NCBI GenBank assembly: GCA_964613035.1 | Contig: CAZTFQ010000020.1 | Coordinates: forward strand, 1 to 25,649 | Length of the DNA stretch: 25,649 nucleotides | DNA from: CAVIQK01 sp964613035 | GTDB taxonomy: Bacteria; Bacillota; Clostridia; Christensenellales; DTU072 | Direction of reading: 5' to 3' | In this document: positions 14,348 to 22,376 of the stretch, one piece after another | How the letters are laid out: each line of letters begins with the position of its first letter | How positions within the stretch are numbered: position 1 is the first letter of the stretch | Notes under the pieces: generated by a model | The model's input: the letters and a program-made list of their open reading frames with translations, nothing else | What the model was told of the DNA's origin: nothing | The model's database searches: none | Translations under genes and position numbers: made by a program

Positions 14348-14407
14348 CCGCCTTCCTTTTGTTATTTTTACAACCATCGGTTGTTTTTCAAACGAGTTAT
14401 ACAACCG
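14344..14407. promoter_or_regulatory. ACAACC palindrome and half sites, likely autoregulatory operator
   Basis: ACAACCATCGGTTGT at 14370-14384 is a perfect six-base inverted repeat with a three-base spacer. Half sites ACAACCG occur at 14344-14350 and 14401-14407. All lie within 65 bases upstream of the XRE fusion gene, with the first overlapping its -35. Binding by the XRE domain is inferred. Confidence 0.6.
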
Positions 14408-14427
14408 TCCCTTCATTAATTCCGTAT

Positions 14428-14457
14428 GAAAAGCCCCGTCGATTAACGGCGGGGCTT
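14428..14457 (-). terminator. Intrinsic terminator of the hydrolase lipoprotein gene
   Basis: AAGCCCCGTCG (14431-14441) and CGGCGGGGCTT (14447-14457) pair over 11 bases with one mismatch. On the minus strand TTTT ends the stem. Confidence 0.85.
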
Positions 14458-14485
14458 ATAAATTATCGAGTTTTCTAACGATTTA

Positions 14486-17465
14486 TTACGCAGGGGTGAC
14501 GACGATGTTGGAGAAAGTCGCCCCGACCACCTCGCTGTACAGACCGAGTCTCGTACCCGAGAGGTTATGTTTCATAGCTAAGCTGACCGTGTTGGATCCT
14601 ACGGTAATAGTCATATTCTGACCGTCGTATTCCAGTACGTAATGCGCGGTTGCGCCCTTGACCATAGTTGCGCCGTCGTTGATTTCTCGAGTGTTTTCCC
14701 AATCAAAAGCGATGGCACCGTCGGAGAGATACTTAGAAAGCGACACGTATACTCCTCCCGGATATCTTCCGCTGAGGTGATATTCGTCCGTATGGATGTT
14801 GACGCTGTCACCCGATATGCCCCATATAAGTCCCGTCAAAGTGTTGAAATGATAGACGTCGGAAGGAACCATCATATCCCACTCAATTCTACCGGTACCG
14901 AAGGTGACGTCGTTAAGCAGAGCCACGCCCACCGCCGAAGTGTCGGAATTGGTTAAAGACGTGTAGCAAATCTTCCCGTCGGAGTCTTTCCAAGCCGAGA
15001 AATTACTGGCGTTGCACAGGGTGAGATTATCTGCTTCTACGTATTCTCTGGGCGTAACGACGATATTGGAGAAGACCGTGCCTTCCACCTCGCTGTACAG
15101 ACCGAAGTATTCGCCTTTTATCTCCGTTCCGGGGGTCATGCTGACGACCCTGCCTTCATAAGTCATGATTATAACGTTGCGATAAGAATCCCACTCCAGT
15201 CTGAAATGTTTCGTTTCGCCTGCGGGGCAGGAAATATCGGGAGGGGACATTTTGGATACGTCTTCCCAGCCGAACTCGCCGTTATATTTACGGAACCCGA
15301 CGTATTCGCTCGTGAACGCTCTGCCGAAGACGTAGTAACTATCGGTCGCGGCATTACCGCCGACGACGGATTCCGTCACGGACGAGAAAAGTATTCCTAT
15401 GGACGTATTCCACGTATAGCTGTCGGTGGGCACCTTCATATCCCACTCGATAATACCGCCGTTGAATTTCCAGTCTTCAAAAGTCAAATAAGCGTCGGCG
15501 GCGGTAGCGGAAGTATACGTACCCGTACTCAAATCCACGACCCAGTCGCTCGCGCCCGCGCCGCCGTATATAGGAGCGGCTTTTACCTGACCTTGAGTAG
15601 TGAAAACTCTGGGGTCTCTGTTATAATACAGCTTGAGTTCCAGACTGCCGTCCGCCGAGACGGTACCGGACAAGACCGATCTCTCCTCGTCGAAAGTGTG
15701 TTTCGCTATAGAGACGGATTTAGTGCTTACGGTTTTTCCCACTATGGCTTCTTTCGTAACGGAGCTGTACTCTGTTTCGTTTTCATTCTCGTCTACCAGA
15801 ATATGTTTGATCGTATAATCGCCGTACACCACGGACTCGGACGAGGCGCGCTTTTTCGAAAAGACCCAGTCTACGAGATTCTTCTGCGCGTAGAGATAAG
15901 ATTCCAGACCGTGACCGCCGTTTTTGCAGACGGTGAAATTGCCTTCTCCGCCCGCTTCTGCGTAGTTGTCAAAGATGCTCTTGATTCCGTTGAAGTCTAC
16001 GAGAGTATCGCTGTCGCCCATGAAGAGCCAGAGCGGAACGTTGGCAAACTTATAAGACGAGGCGGGATCTCCCGCGCCGCTACACACTACGCACGCGGCG
16101 AATTTTTCCGGCGTCTCGGATAACAGATACCAAGAAGCCATCGTACCTCTGGAATAGCCCGCGAGATATACGCGATCCGCGTCTACGGCGAGATTGTCGA
16201 TACAATCGTCGAGCAATTCCACGACCGCCAGCAACTGAGCGGAGGGGGTAGCGTCGTCCAAAGAATAGCTTTTATAAGGATAAACGGTGTTGGTATCGTT
16301 GGGGACGACGAGCCAAGGCGTGGTCGCACAAGGAATGATAGCGATGAAGTCTTCTTCGCTCTCTACCAGCGATCTGCGCACGAGGGTGGCTTCTCCGCCC
16401 AGACGCACTGCGGACGGGGTGGCACCGTTACTGCCGTCACCGTGCAGGAACAGCATCAGAGGATATTCTTTAGAGCTGTCGTAATTGTCGGGCACGATTA
16501 TTTCGAAAGGAACGGAACAAGTTTCGTTTTTGTATACAAACTCGTTGACGCCCGCTTCGAGACGAGACGTTGCCGCGTCAAACAGTTCTCCCTGCTCTTT
16601 GGCGGGTTGTCTGTTGTCGGCAACGTGTTTTTCAAATTCGTAAGAGTTGTTCATACATTTTACGACGTCGTTTCTGTCGAGAGCTTTATCGAAGACGTAC
16701 AAGTCGTCTATAAATCCGCCGAATTTCAAGCCGTCGTTAAAGCCTCCTATATACAGAAAGCTTTCTTTTATGTTGAGACCCGCAGACGCTTCTACCACGG
16801 AACACTCGACGCCGTTGAGATAGAACGTGTATCTGCCGCCGTCATACGTGAGAGCCACGTGATACCAGCGAGTATCGGATTCTTTTGCAAGAGGATACGT
16901 AGTGTATACGTCAAACGACGTAACGCAATATTGATTGTGATATATCATCAGGCGGGTGTCTTGAAGATGAGTATATTTTCCCCAGCCTGCGATACAGTTT
17001 TCGCTGTTAGAATTAATAACCGAGTAGTCGAGCATTATCCATGCCGCTATCGAGTGAGAAGAGTTGCCCGAGGGCAGATCTTCTTCCAGAGAAAGGTAAG
17101 AATTACCGTCGAAATATACTGCGGAGCCGTGTTTGCCGTCTTCTTCCGTACGAGGATTGCCGAAAGACGCCGCGGCGCGACCGTCCGCTTCGTTGTAATA
17201 GTTGCCGTTGTCGTCGACACTGTCGAAAGAAAAATACGCTACGGGAGCATCCTCGTAATCGTTGTTGCCGGGATCGGTATTTTCACCGGGGGGGGGGTAC
17301 CTGAGAGCCCGAAGAATCACCGGGATCCATCGTGCCGGACGCTCCGCTTTGCGCTCCGGAACCGCCCGAAGTACTCGGTTCTTCGTCGCAGGCAACTATG
17401 CATACGATAAGACAGAGCGCGAGCATTGCCACCAACAAGAACCTGAAAACTTTTTGCTTTTTCAT
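14486..17465 (-). pseudogene. LamG plus alpha/beta-hydrolase lipoprotein, frameshifted at a C10 run
   Basis: The natural start is ATG 17465, with AGGAGG ten bases before it. It begins a lipoprotein signal peptide (lipobox IVAC, Cys26) and a Ser/Gly/Pro linker. That frame stops at TGA 17283-17285 after 60 codons, immediately after ten C on the coding strand (17297-17288). From there the body continues in another frame to 14486. Nine C would join them into 992 residues. Domains in that numbering: LamG about 73-255; alpha/beta-hydrolase about 310-535, resembling PHB-depolymerase/prolyl-oligopeptidase-like esterases, with FLHGDGS, GYSRGT (nucleophile near Ser438), GDSDTLVD and GGHG (His near 518); two related jelly-roll modules about 615-805 and 810-992, both ending FSNIVVTP. 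Either a phase-variable gene in its off state or an assembly error. An internal start at 17395 is unlikely: no export signal. Confidence 0.85.
17288..17297. repeat. Homopolymer run G10 (C10 on the coding strand) inside a lipoprotein gene
   Basis: Ten consecutive G on the plus strand. The run falls at codons 57-60 of the lipoprotein frame from 17465 and separates it from the 14486-17395 frame by exactly one base. Confidence 0.85.
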
Positions 17466-17527
17466 TATCTACGTTCCTCCTGAAAATGATAATAGACGCC
17501 CGAACGATCTTTTCGTCGGTCATCGTT

Positions 17528-17556
17528 ATTTTATCATCGATATACAAAAGATTAAA
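17528..17556 (-). promoter_or_regulatory. Possible promoter of the hydrolase lipoprotein
   Basis: On the minus strand TTTAAT (17556-17551) and TAAAAT (17533-17528) are 17 bases apart. The -35 is a weak match, which would fit an activator-dependent promoter. Confidence 0.4.
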
Positions 17557-17560
17557 CGGT

Positions 17561-17594
17561 AATTCGGACACCGTATTGAAATAATGTCCGGATT
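17561..17594. promoter_or_regulatory. Inverted repeat just upstream of the lipoprotein promoter
   Basis: AATTCGGACA (17561-17570) and TGTCCGGATT (17585-17594) are ten-base arms with one mismatch and a 14-base spacer. It lies five bases upstream of the candidate -35. No T-run follows on the minus strand, so an operator, perhaps for the AraC regulator next to it, fits better than a terminator. Confidence 0.45.
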
Positions 17595-17638
17595 TGGAAT
17601 TTTTGTCGGCGGAAAAATTTCCTTCGGAGTTATAAGGG

Positions 17639-18508
17639 TTATTTGAATTTCTTTCTATATTGTCTGGGAGACAAACCTTCGCATTTTGAAAAAGCCGCAT
17701 AAAAACTTCCTACGGAAGAGAAGCCGCATTCCAGGCATATGTCCACGACCTTTTTTCGGGTTTCCTTTAACAATTTCTTCGCGTTTTCCACTCTGAAATA
17801 CGTGCGTTGTTCGTTATAAGTTCTGCCGTAAATTTTTTTACAGACGCGATTAATCTGTCTCGTGCTTAAAAACGCCCTCTTGGACACTTCCTCTATCGAC
17901 AAATCGGTCGTATAGTAATATTGAAGGGCATTGGTGATAACGTCCTTTGAATTCTTGCCCGAGATTCTGCGCTCTTCTTCATACTTTTCCGTTGCGTATT
18001 TCGGCGCGAGGCGGTCGTAGAGATGATACAAAAGCAGCGTGAAAACGGCGCTCGTTCTATAAAACTCGCCGTGACAACCTATGCTTGCGACAAACTGTCC
18101 GACTATTGTTTTGAGAGAGCCGTCGTCGGTATATTTTTCGCATATGAATTTTGAAAAAACTCTGTTCAGATTATCATAGACGGTATCGAAACTTTTATTA
18201 ATTTTGGTAAAGGAAAAACCGAATTTATAGGCGGAACATTTCTCCACTCCGTCGAATTTATGCTCGCATCTGGGGGACGCAAGAACGAAATCGCCGCTTT
18301 TTAGGGAGTAGACTTTCTCGTTGGTAGAAAAGGTACACTCGCCGTCTTCTACAAAAATCAATTCAAAATAATCGTGGAAATGCTTTTGTTTTTCCGACGA
18401 ATATTCCAGATCGATCGGATATCGCACGTATAACACCGACATCAGTGCGTCGCCCAAAGCATAATTAAATTCTATATCGGGCGTATTGGTAAAGTTTTCG
18501 ACGCCCAT
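17639..18508 (-). CDS. AraC-family transcriptional regulator (cupin sensor)
   Basis: The frame opens with a TTG at 18586, but the -10 of a good promoter lies only 11 bases upstream of that, so ATG 18508 with AGGTGA eleven bases before it is the better start, giving 289 residues. The N-terminal half is an AraC_binding cupin (KHFHDYFELIFVEDGECTF and LKSGDFVLASPRCEHKF), the usual sugar-sensing fold. The C-terminal ~100 residues hold two helix-turn-helices: DLSIEEVSKRAFLSTRQINR, then VVDICLECGFSSVGSFYAAF and LSPRQYRKKFK. AraC regulators of this type usually activate nearby glycan-use genes. It lies 173 bases upstream of the hydrolase lipoprotein, in the same direction, with an inverted repeat between them, so that gene is the likely target. 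Confidence 0.9.
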   Translation of the reverse strand: MGVENFTNTPDIEFNYALGDALMSVLYVRYPIDLEYSSEKQKHFHDYFELIFVEDGECTFSTNEKVYSLKSGDFVLASPRCEHKFDGVEKCSAYKFGFSFTKINKSFDTVYDNLNRVFSKFICEKYTDDGSLKTIVGQFVASIGCHGEFYRTSAVFTLLLYHLYDRLAPKYATEKYEEERRISGKNSKDVITNALQYYYTTDLSIEEVSKRAFLSTRQINRVCKKIYGRTYNEQRTYFRVENAKKLLKETRKKVVDICLECGFSSVGSFYAAFSKCEGLSPRQYRKKFK

Positions 18509-18597
18509 CTCGTTTTCTTTCACCTTTTCTTCTCCGTCACAAAAAGTCGCGTCCTTCTCCCTGCCCCCTCCGTACGTCTCCGACAATACGGGATGTC

Positions 18598-18627
18598 ATT
18601 ATATCATTCCGAAACGCCTCTTTTCAA
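18598..18627 (-). promoter_or_regulatory. Promoter of the AraC regulator at 17639-18508
   Basis: On the minus strand TTGAAA (18627-18622) and TATAAT (18603-18598) are 18 bases apart, giving an ~83-base leader to ATG 18508. Confidence 0.65.
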
Positions 18628-18761
18628 TAGATTTTTTTAATTTTTACAATCCGCTCGTACGAAAGCGTGAATTCCTTCTTTTATAACATAAATCGTTCCA
18701 AAACAGTCCGAGATCAAATCGACGCAAACAAAAACACACGACAACAATCTGTTTTTTGCTT

Positions 18762-18787
18762 AAAAGCGCCCGACCGGAGGCGATTTT
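18762..18787. terminator. Weak hairpin after the second AraC gene
   Basis: CGCC (18767-18770) and GGCG (18779-18782) flank an eight-base loop, with TTTT on the minus strand and TTTTT on the plus strand. Only four pairs, so doubtful. The rest of 18628-18842 shows no gene. Confidence 0.35.
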
Positions 18788-18842
18788 TCTCGATATCCTC
18801 GCACAACTAAAAAACTTGCTATAACGATGCGTTTAGATTCGG

Positions 18843-19628
18843 CTACTTGAGGTACTTTTCTTTATACTCGGAAAAGGACGTATCGAAATTTCGTCTAAAC
18901 CATCTCGAGGCGTATGCGGTATCCTGAAATCCAAGCATAGAACACACGTCTCTTAGCGTGGTGGACGCTTTTACGTAAGTTTTGAGATAATGTATTTTAG
19001 CGGTATTGATATCGCTTGCCGGCGTAGTGCCGAAAAATTTTTTATAGTAATAGACGGCTCGGGAGGGAGAAAAACCGAGTTTTTTGCAATAATAATTCAA
19101 ATCGTATCGCGAGGGAGATTCATACATCAGGGCGCGTTGTTTTTCAAACTCCGCCGCGATATTTTTAATAACCGTTTGGAACGACGGAAGAGACGAAGAA
19201 ATTTTTCGAGACAAGTCAATGAAAAAATTCATCAAAAGCGCGTCTATTTTTTGCTCTTTCAAAAAATTGTCTTGGTCGAACTCGTTTTGTAAGACGTCGA
19301 GAAAAGTCGCAATCGTCCCCGTCATCCTGGGAATTATCGGAGTATTGAGAGGCAATTTGATTTGGTGAAAAAAATCGGGGTCGTCGCAATCGAAATCAAA
19401 GAAACTATGATTGACTCGGTTTTCGGGCGAGTTCCAAAATTGTTTTTTCTCCGGCTCGTACAGAATTGCCGTCCCGGGAGGGCAACGGACGGTCTCTTCG
19501 TCGACAACGATATCGATTGAAGAATAAAAAAAGATAAAAAGATACGTATGGAAATACTCCTCGCCTCTCGCGCAATTCATTCCTCGTCTTTCTATAACAT
19601 TAGTAGAGGCATGATATAGTTTGAACAT
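18843..19628 (-). CDS. AraC-family transcriptional regulator
   Basis: A 261-residue protein. The N-terminal ~140 residues are a degenerate cupin-like sensor (a CPPGTAILYEP stretch matches the cupin turn). The C-terminal ~100 residues carry the AraC helix-turn-helix pair: YDLNYYCKKLGFSPSRAVYY with KKFFGTTPASDINTAKIHYL, then TLRDVCSMLGFQDTAYASRW and FRRNF...FSEYKEKYL. It is divergent from the lipoprotein operon starting at 19807 and 178 bases from it, so it is the natural candidate activator of that operon. GGTGGG lies close (three bases) before ATG 19628. It is not clearly cotranscribed with the other AraC gene, since 256 bases and a separate promoter lie between them. Confidence 0.88.
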   Translation of the reverse strand: MFKLYHASTNVIERRGMNCARGEEYFHTYLFIFFYSSIDIVVDEETVRCPPGTAILYEPEKKQFWNSPENRVNHSFFDFDCDDPDFFHQIKLPLNTPIIPRMTGTIATFLDVLQNEFDQDNFLKEQKIDALLMNFFIDLSRKISSSLPSFQTVIKNIAAEFEKQRALMYESPSRYDLNYYCKKLGFSPSRAVYYYKKFFGTTPASDINTAKIHYLKTYVKASTTLRDVCSMLGFQDTAYASRWFRRNFDTSFSEYKEKYLK

Positions 19629-19657
19629 AACCCACCGTTGTGTTTTCTTTTTCTTTT

Positions 19658-19686
19658 ACTTTACATTATAAAATAAAAAAAGTCAA
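19658..19686 (-). promoter_or_regulatory. Possible promoter of the second AraC gene
   Basis: On the minus strand TTGACT (19686-19681) and TAAAGT (19663-19658) are 17 bases apart. A perfect TATAAT at 19670-19665 lies between, but has no -35 at the right distance. Confidence 0.45.
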
Positions 19687-19706
19687 TAGAGCGGTTGAAT
19701 TTTATA

Positions 19707-19735
19707 TTTACACCGAAGCACCGCCTTTTTAAGAT
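19707..19735 (+). promoter_or_regulatory. Promoter of the 19807-25130 lipoprotein operon
   Basis: TTTACA (19707-19712) and TAAGAT (19730-19735) are 17 bases apart, giving a ~65-base leader. GCGGT (19691-19695) and ACCGC (19720-19724) form an inverted repeat straddling the -35 and may be a regulator site. Confidence 0.5.
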
Positions 19736-19806
19736 AAAGTTAACAAGACGAGAAATCTGCACCGCAGGCTTTTAAGAAAAATCAATTTTACGGGAGGCAT
19801 AATCTT

Positions 19807-22356
19807 ATGAAAAAGAATCGGTTGCTATATTTATTCGTAGCAATTATCGCTATCGCAATGATATGCGCGTTAATCGGATGTGACGTATTGCCGGAAGAAA
19901 TTCCGTCAGGCAATCCCTCGGGAAGCCCCGATATAACGGAACCGTCCGGAAGTCCCGATATAACGAACCCTTCTGGGGCGGAAGTTCCCGACGATAAAAA
20001 AGATCCGTCGGGAGAAGAGCCGGCTCTACCGACAGGACCGATAGTGCATACGGTCTCGATTAACGGCGAGACGTGTCTGGTTTTGGACGGCGAAACGGTT
20101 CCGGAGCCTCAAATAACACCTTCTCAAAACGGGAAATATTTCATCGGCTGGTATGTAGGTGAAGAAGAATACGATTTTTCTTCTCCCGTGACATCAGATC
20201 TTACGATCGACGCCAAATGGGAAGACAATAAGAATCTCGTCGTCGGAAGAATCGTTGCCTATGACGGAGGCGACTTAGATGGTGCGATTATAAAACTCGG
20301 CGACAACTCGCAATCGACGACGATAGACTCCGACGGAAGTTTCGCTTTAGGCAACGTGGCGCCGGGAGCTCATGATCTGATTATAGAAAAGTCCGGCTAC
20401 GTGCAAGAAATCCTGTCGGTAGAGGAAAACGATTACGACTACACCGCTCAGGCAAACGTCGGCACGATCGAATTGATTCGTCTGCCGTCTTTTATAGGAA
20501 GCATCGGCGGAAACAAGAGTCCGGCAGAATGGGACGTGTTCGTTACGCGTAGTTCTGCGGGAATAATATTTAACGTAACAACGTCTATCGACAATGCGTC
20601 GATTACGGAAGATTCCAATTATCATATCGAGACGTATTTTTCAATCGGCGAAACTTCTTCCGCTACTCGCAACAACGACGTATATTACGTTAAATTCTTC
20701 CTCAACGGAAAAACCTCCGTATATAATTTCCCCGAAAACGTCGGGACGTGCTTAGAAACGCTTACTTCCGAAAGCAGCGTCGTCCGAGGCGAGTGGAGCC
20801 GTACCGATACCGAGATAACGGGCAATCTTTTCATTGATTATGATACGTTCAAGCTCGACTCCGAGTCTTCCGCCGTTTCGCCTTACGACGTATTAGGCAT
20901 CACCCTGCTCGCGGGATCCACCGGCAGCTCGATCGACACCTGGATAAAACCCGATATGCCCGGGTACACGAGCAACGAGGTCGTACGCGGCAACAGATAC
21001 GATTACTTGCGTCTGGACAAGTATAACAACCTATATGAAAATACAGAAAACAAAGAAGTTTGGATTATTAAAGGAATAGCCGAAGAAGGCGTTACCGTTT
21101 CTTACGGAGAAGTCCGAGTAACCTCCGATAATTCGGGAACATATAAAATAGTCGTACCCGATAACGGAGACGAAGTAATACGGTTGACGTATTCTCGTGT
21201 CGGATACGAGTCCGTGACGAAAGCAATAAACGTAGATCATTCCGACAGATATTATAATGCGGAAGACGTAGTAATGGTTGCTGCTACGGGAAATATATCG
21301 GGAATAATTTCAGACGGAAACAACCTTTTGTCGGGAGCCAAGGTGTCGTACGGAGAGCAATCGACGTACACCGATAACGAAGGTCGATTTGTCCTGGAAA
21401 ACGTACCGATGAACGTCAAGCTGTCTTTTACGGTTTCTTTATCGGGATACGTTGAGCGCAACATAAACTACGAGGTGTCCGAGATTAACGGAGAAGGCTT
21501 CGTCGCAGAAGTGGAAATGGTCGAAGAATCTCTTTCTACCATTGTCGGCGTCGTATCGGACATCAACGGAACACTCTCGGGAGCGAGCGTAACTATTAAA
21601 GGTACTGCCTACGGTGCTACCACCGACAGTGACGGAGCGTTTCGTATCGAGGATATAGCAGCCGGCGATTACGAAATAGAAGTATCCGAGCCCGGATATA
21701 TCGGAACAGAAAAAACAATCTGCGCGGAAAACTTTTCGTCCGACGAAGTGTCTTTAGGCTCCGTATTCCTGACAAAAGAATATCTTGATTTAGGCACGAT
21801 TTCCGCGGACACCATGACCTATCGGATATATATGACTCGTAACGAAGACGGATTCCTGATAAAGTTTATATCTCAAGGAACGTCGTCCTCGTTGTCGACG
21901 GAACGTGTAGAATGTTGGTTCTCCGTAGGAGAGACTCCGTCGGCTACACGCAATTATGATACGTGGATGTTGTGTTATTACGGAAATAAATCTTTTTATC
22001 TTGCCAACTTCCCTAACAATGTTCAAACAAAAGTCATCAACAACACGACTTCCAGTGACTACATAACGGCAAGCTGGATAGAGACGGACGGACATTACGA
22101 AATAAACGTTTTCGTTAAATACGAAGCGTTCGGCTTAGATACGGTCAACGGGTCCTATGAAGTTAACAAGACCGATATAGTGGGTATCACTTATACGATC
22201 AATTCCAACAAAACGGGAGGATATTATTATCGTAGCGATATGCCGGGGGCATCCAACTCCGCGGAAGTCGTGCGCGGTAACAGATACGATTATCTGCGAA
22301 TAGACAGCAATAACAACCTCTTCGTTAATACTAAAAACGAACCCGTATCCGAATAA
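19807..22356 (+). CDS. Lipoprotein with InlB repeat, carboxypeptidase-regulatory-like and duplicated CBM9-like modules
   Basis: An 849-residue lipid-anchored protein: signal peptide with lipobox ALIGC (Cys25), then a Pro/Ser/Gly linker with a tandem GSPDITEPS/GSPDITNPS repeat. One InlB-type repeat lies at about 80-138 (FIGWYVGEEEYDF, DAKW). Carboxypeptidase-regulatory-like beta sandwiches lie at about 145-222, 418-490, 495-575 and 578-655; their G..L.GA.V.....TTDSDG.F core is plain. Two CBM9-like domains lie at about 230-410 and 659-845, with FSIGETSSATRN or FSVGETPSATRN and the shared end EVVRGNRYDYLR. No catalytic motif is seen, so it is best read as a surface glycan-binding protein. GGGAGG nine bases before ATG 19807. 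It is 20 bases upstream of the sialidase-like gene and shares its operon. Confidence 0.87.
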   Translation: MKKNRLLYLFVAIIAIAMICALIGCDVLPEEIPSGNPSGSPDITEPSGSPDITNPSGAEVPDDKKDPSGEEPALPTGPIVHTVSINGETCLVLDGETVPEPQITPSQNGKYFIGWYVGEEEYDFSSPVTSDLTIDAKWEDNKNLVVGRIVAYDGGDLDGAIIKLGDNSQSTTIDSDGSFALGNVAPGAHDLIIEKSGYVQEILSVEENDYDYTAQANVGTIELIRLPSFIGSIGGNKSPAEWDVFVTRSSAGIIFNVTTSIDNASITEDSNYHIETYFSIGETSSATRNNDVYYVKFFLNGKTSVYNFPENVGTCLETLTSESSVVRGEWSRTDTEITGNLFIDYDTFKLDSESSAVSPYDVLGITLLAGSTGSSIDTWIKPDMPGYTSNEVVRGNRYDYLRLDKYNNLYENTENKEVWIIKGIAEEGVTVSYGEVRVTSDNSGTYKIVVPDNGDEVIRLTYSRVGYESVTKAINVDHSDRYYNAEDVVMVAATGNISGIISDGNNLLSGAKVSYGEQSTYTDNEGRFVLENVPMNVKLSFTVSLSGYVERNINYEVSEINGEGFVAEVEMVEESLSTIVGVVSDINGTLSGASVTIKGTAYGATTDSDGAFRIEDIAAGDYEIEVSEPGYIGTEKTICAENFSSDEVSLGSVFLTKEYLDLGTISADTMTYRIYMTRNEDGFLIKFISQGTSSSLSTERVECWFSVGETPSATRNYDTWMLCYYGNKSFYLANFPNNVQTKVINNTTSSDYITASWIETDGHYEINVFVKYEAFGLDTVNGSYEVNKTDIVGITYTINSNKTGGYYYRSDMPGASNSAEVVRGNRYDYLRIDSNNNLFVNTKNEPVSE
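19921..19974. repeat. 27-base tandem repeat in the lipoprotein linker
   Basis: Two units (19921-19947 and 19948-19974) encode GSPDITEPS and GSPDITNPS. Whole-codon length, so copy-number change would keep the frame and alter only linker length. Confidence 0.75.
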
Positions 22357-22376
22357 AAAACTTTAAGGAGACGCCA

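Noticed and set aside
17283..17395. ATG 17395 as the real start of the hydrolase gene
   Set aside because: It would give an Arg-rich N-terminus without export signal or ribosome site; the lipoprotein frame from 17465 matches the neighbours.
15206..17410. Two long plus-strand frames (305 and 322 residues)
   Set aside because: Both are antisense to the LamG/hydrolase gene, whose catalytic motifs are clear.
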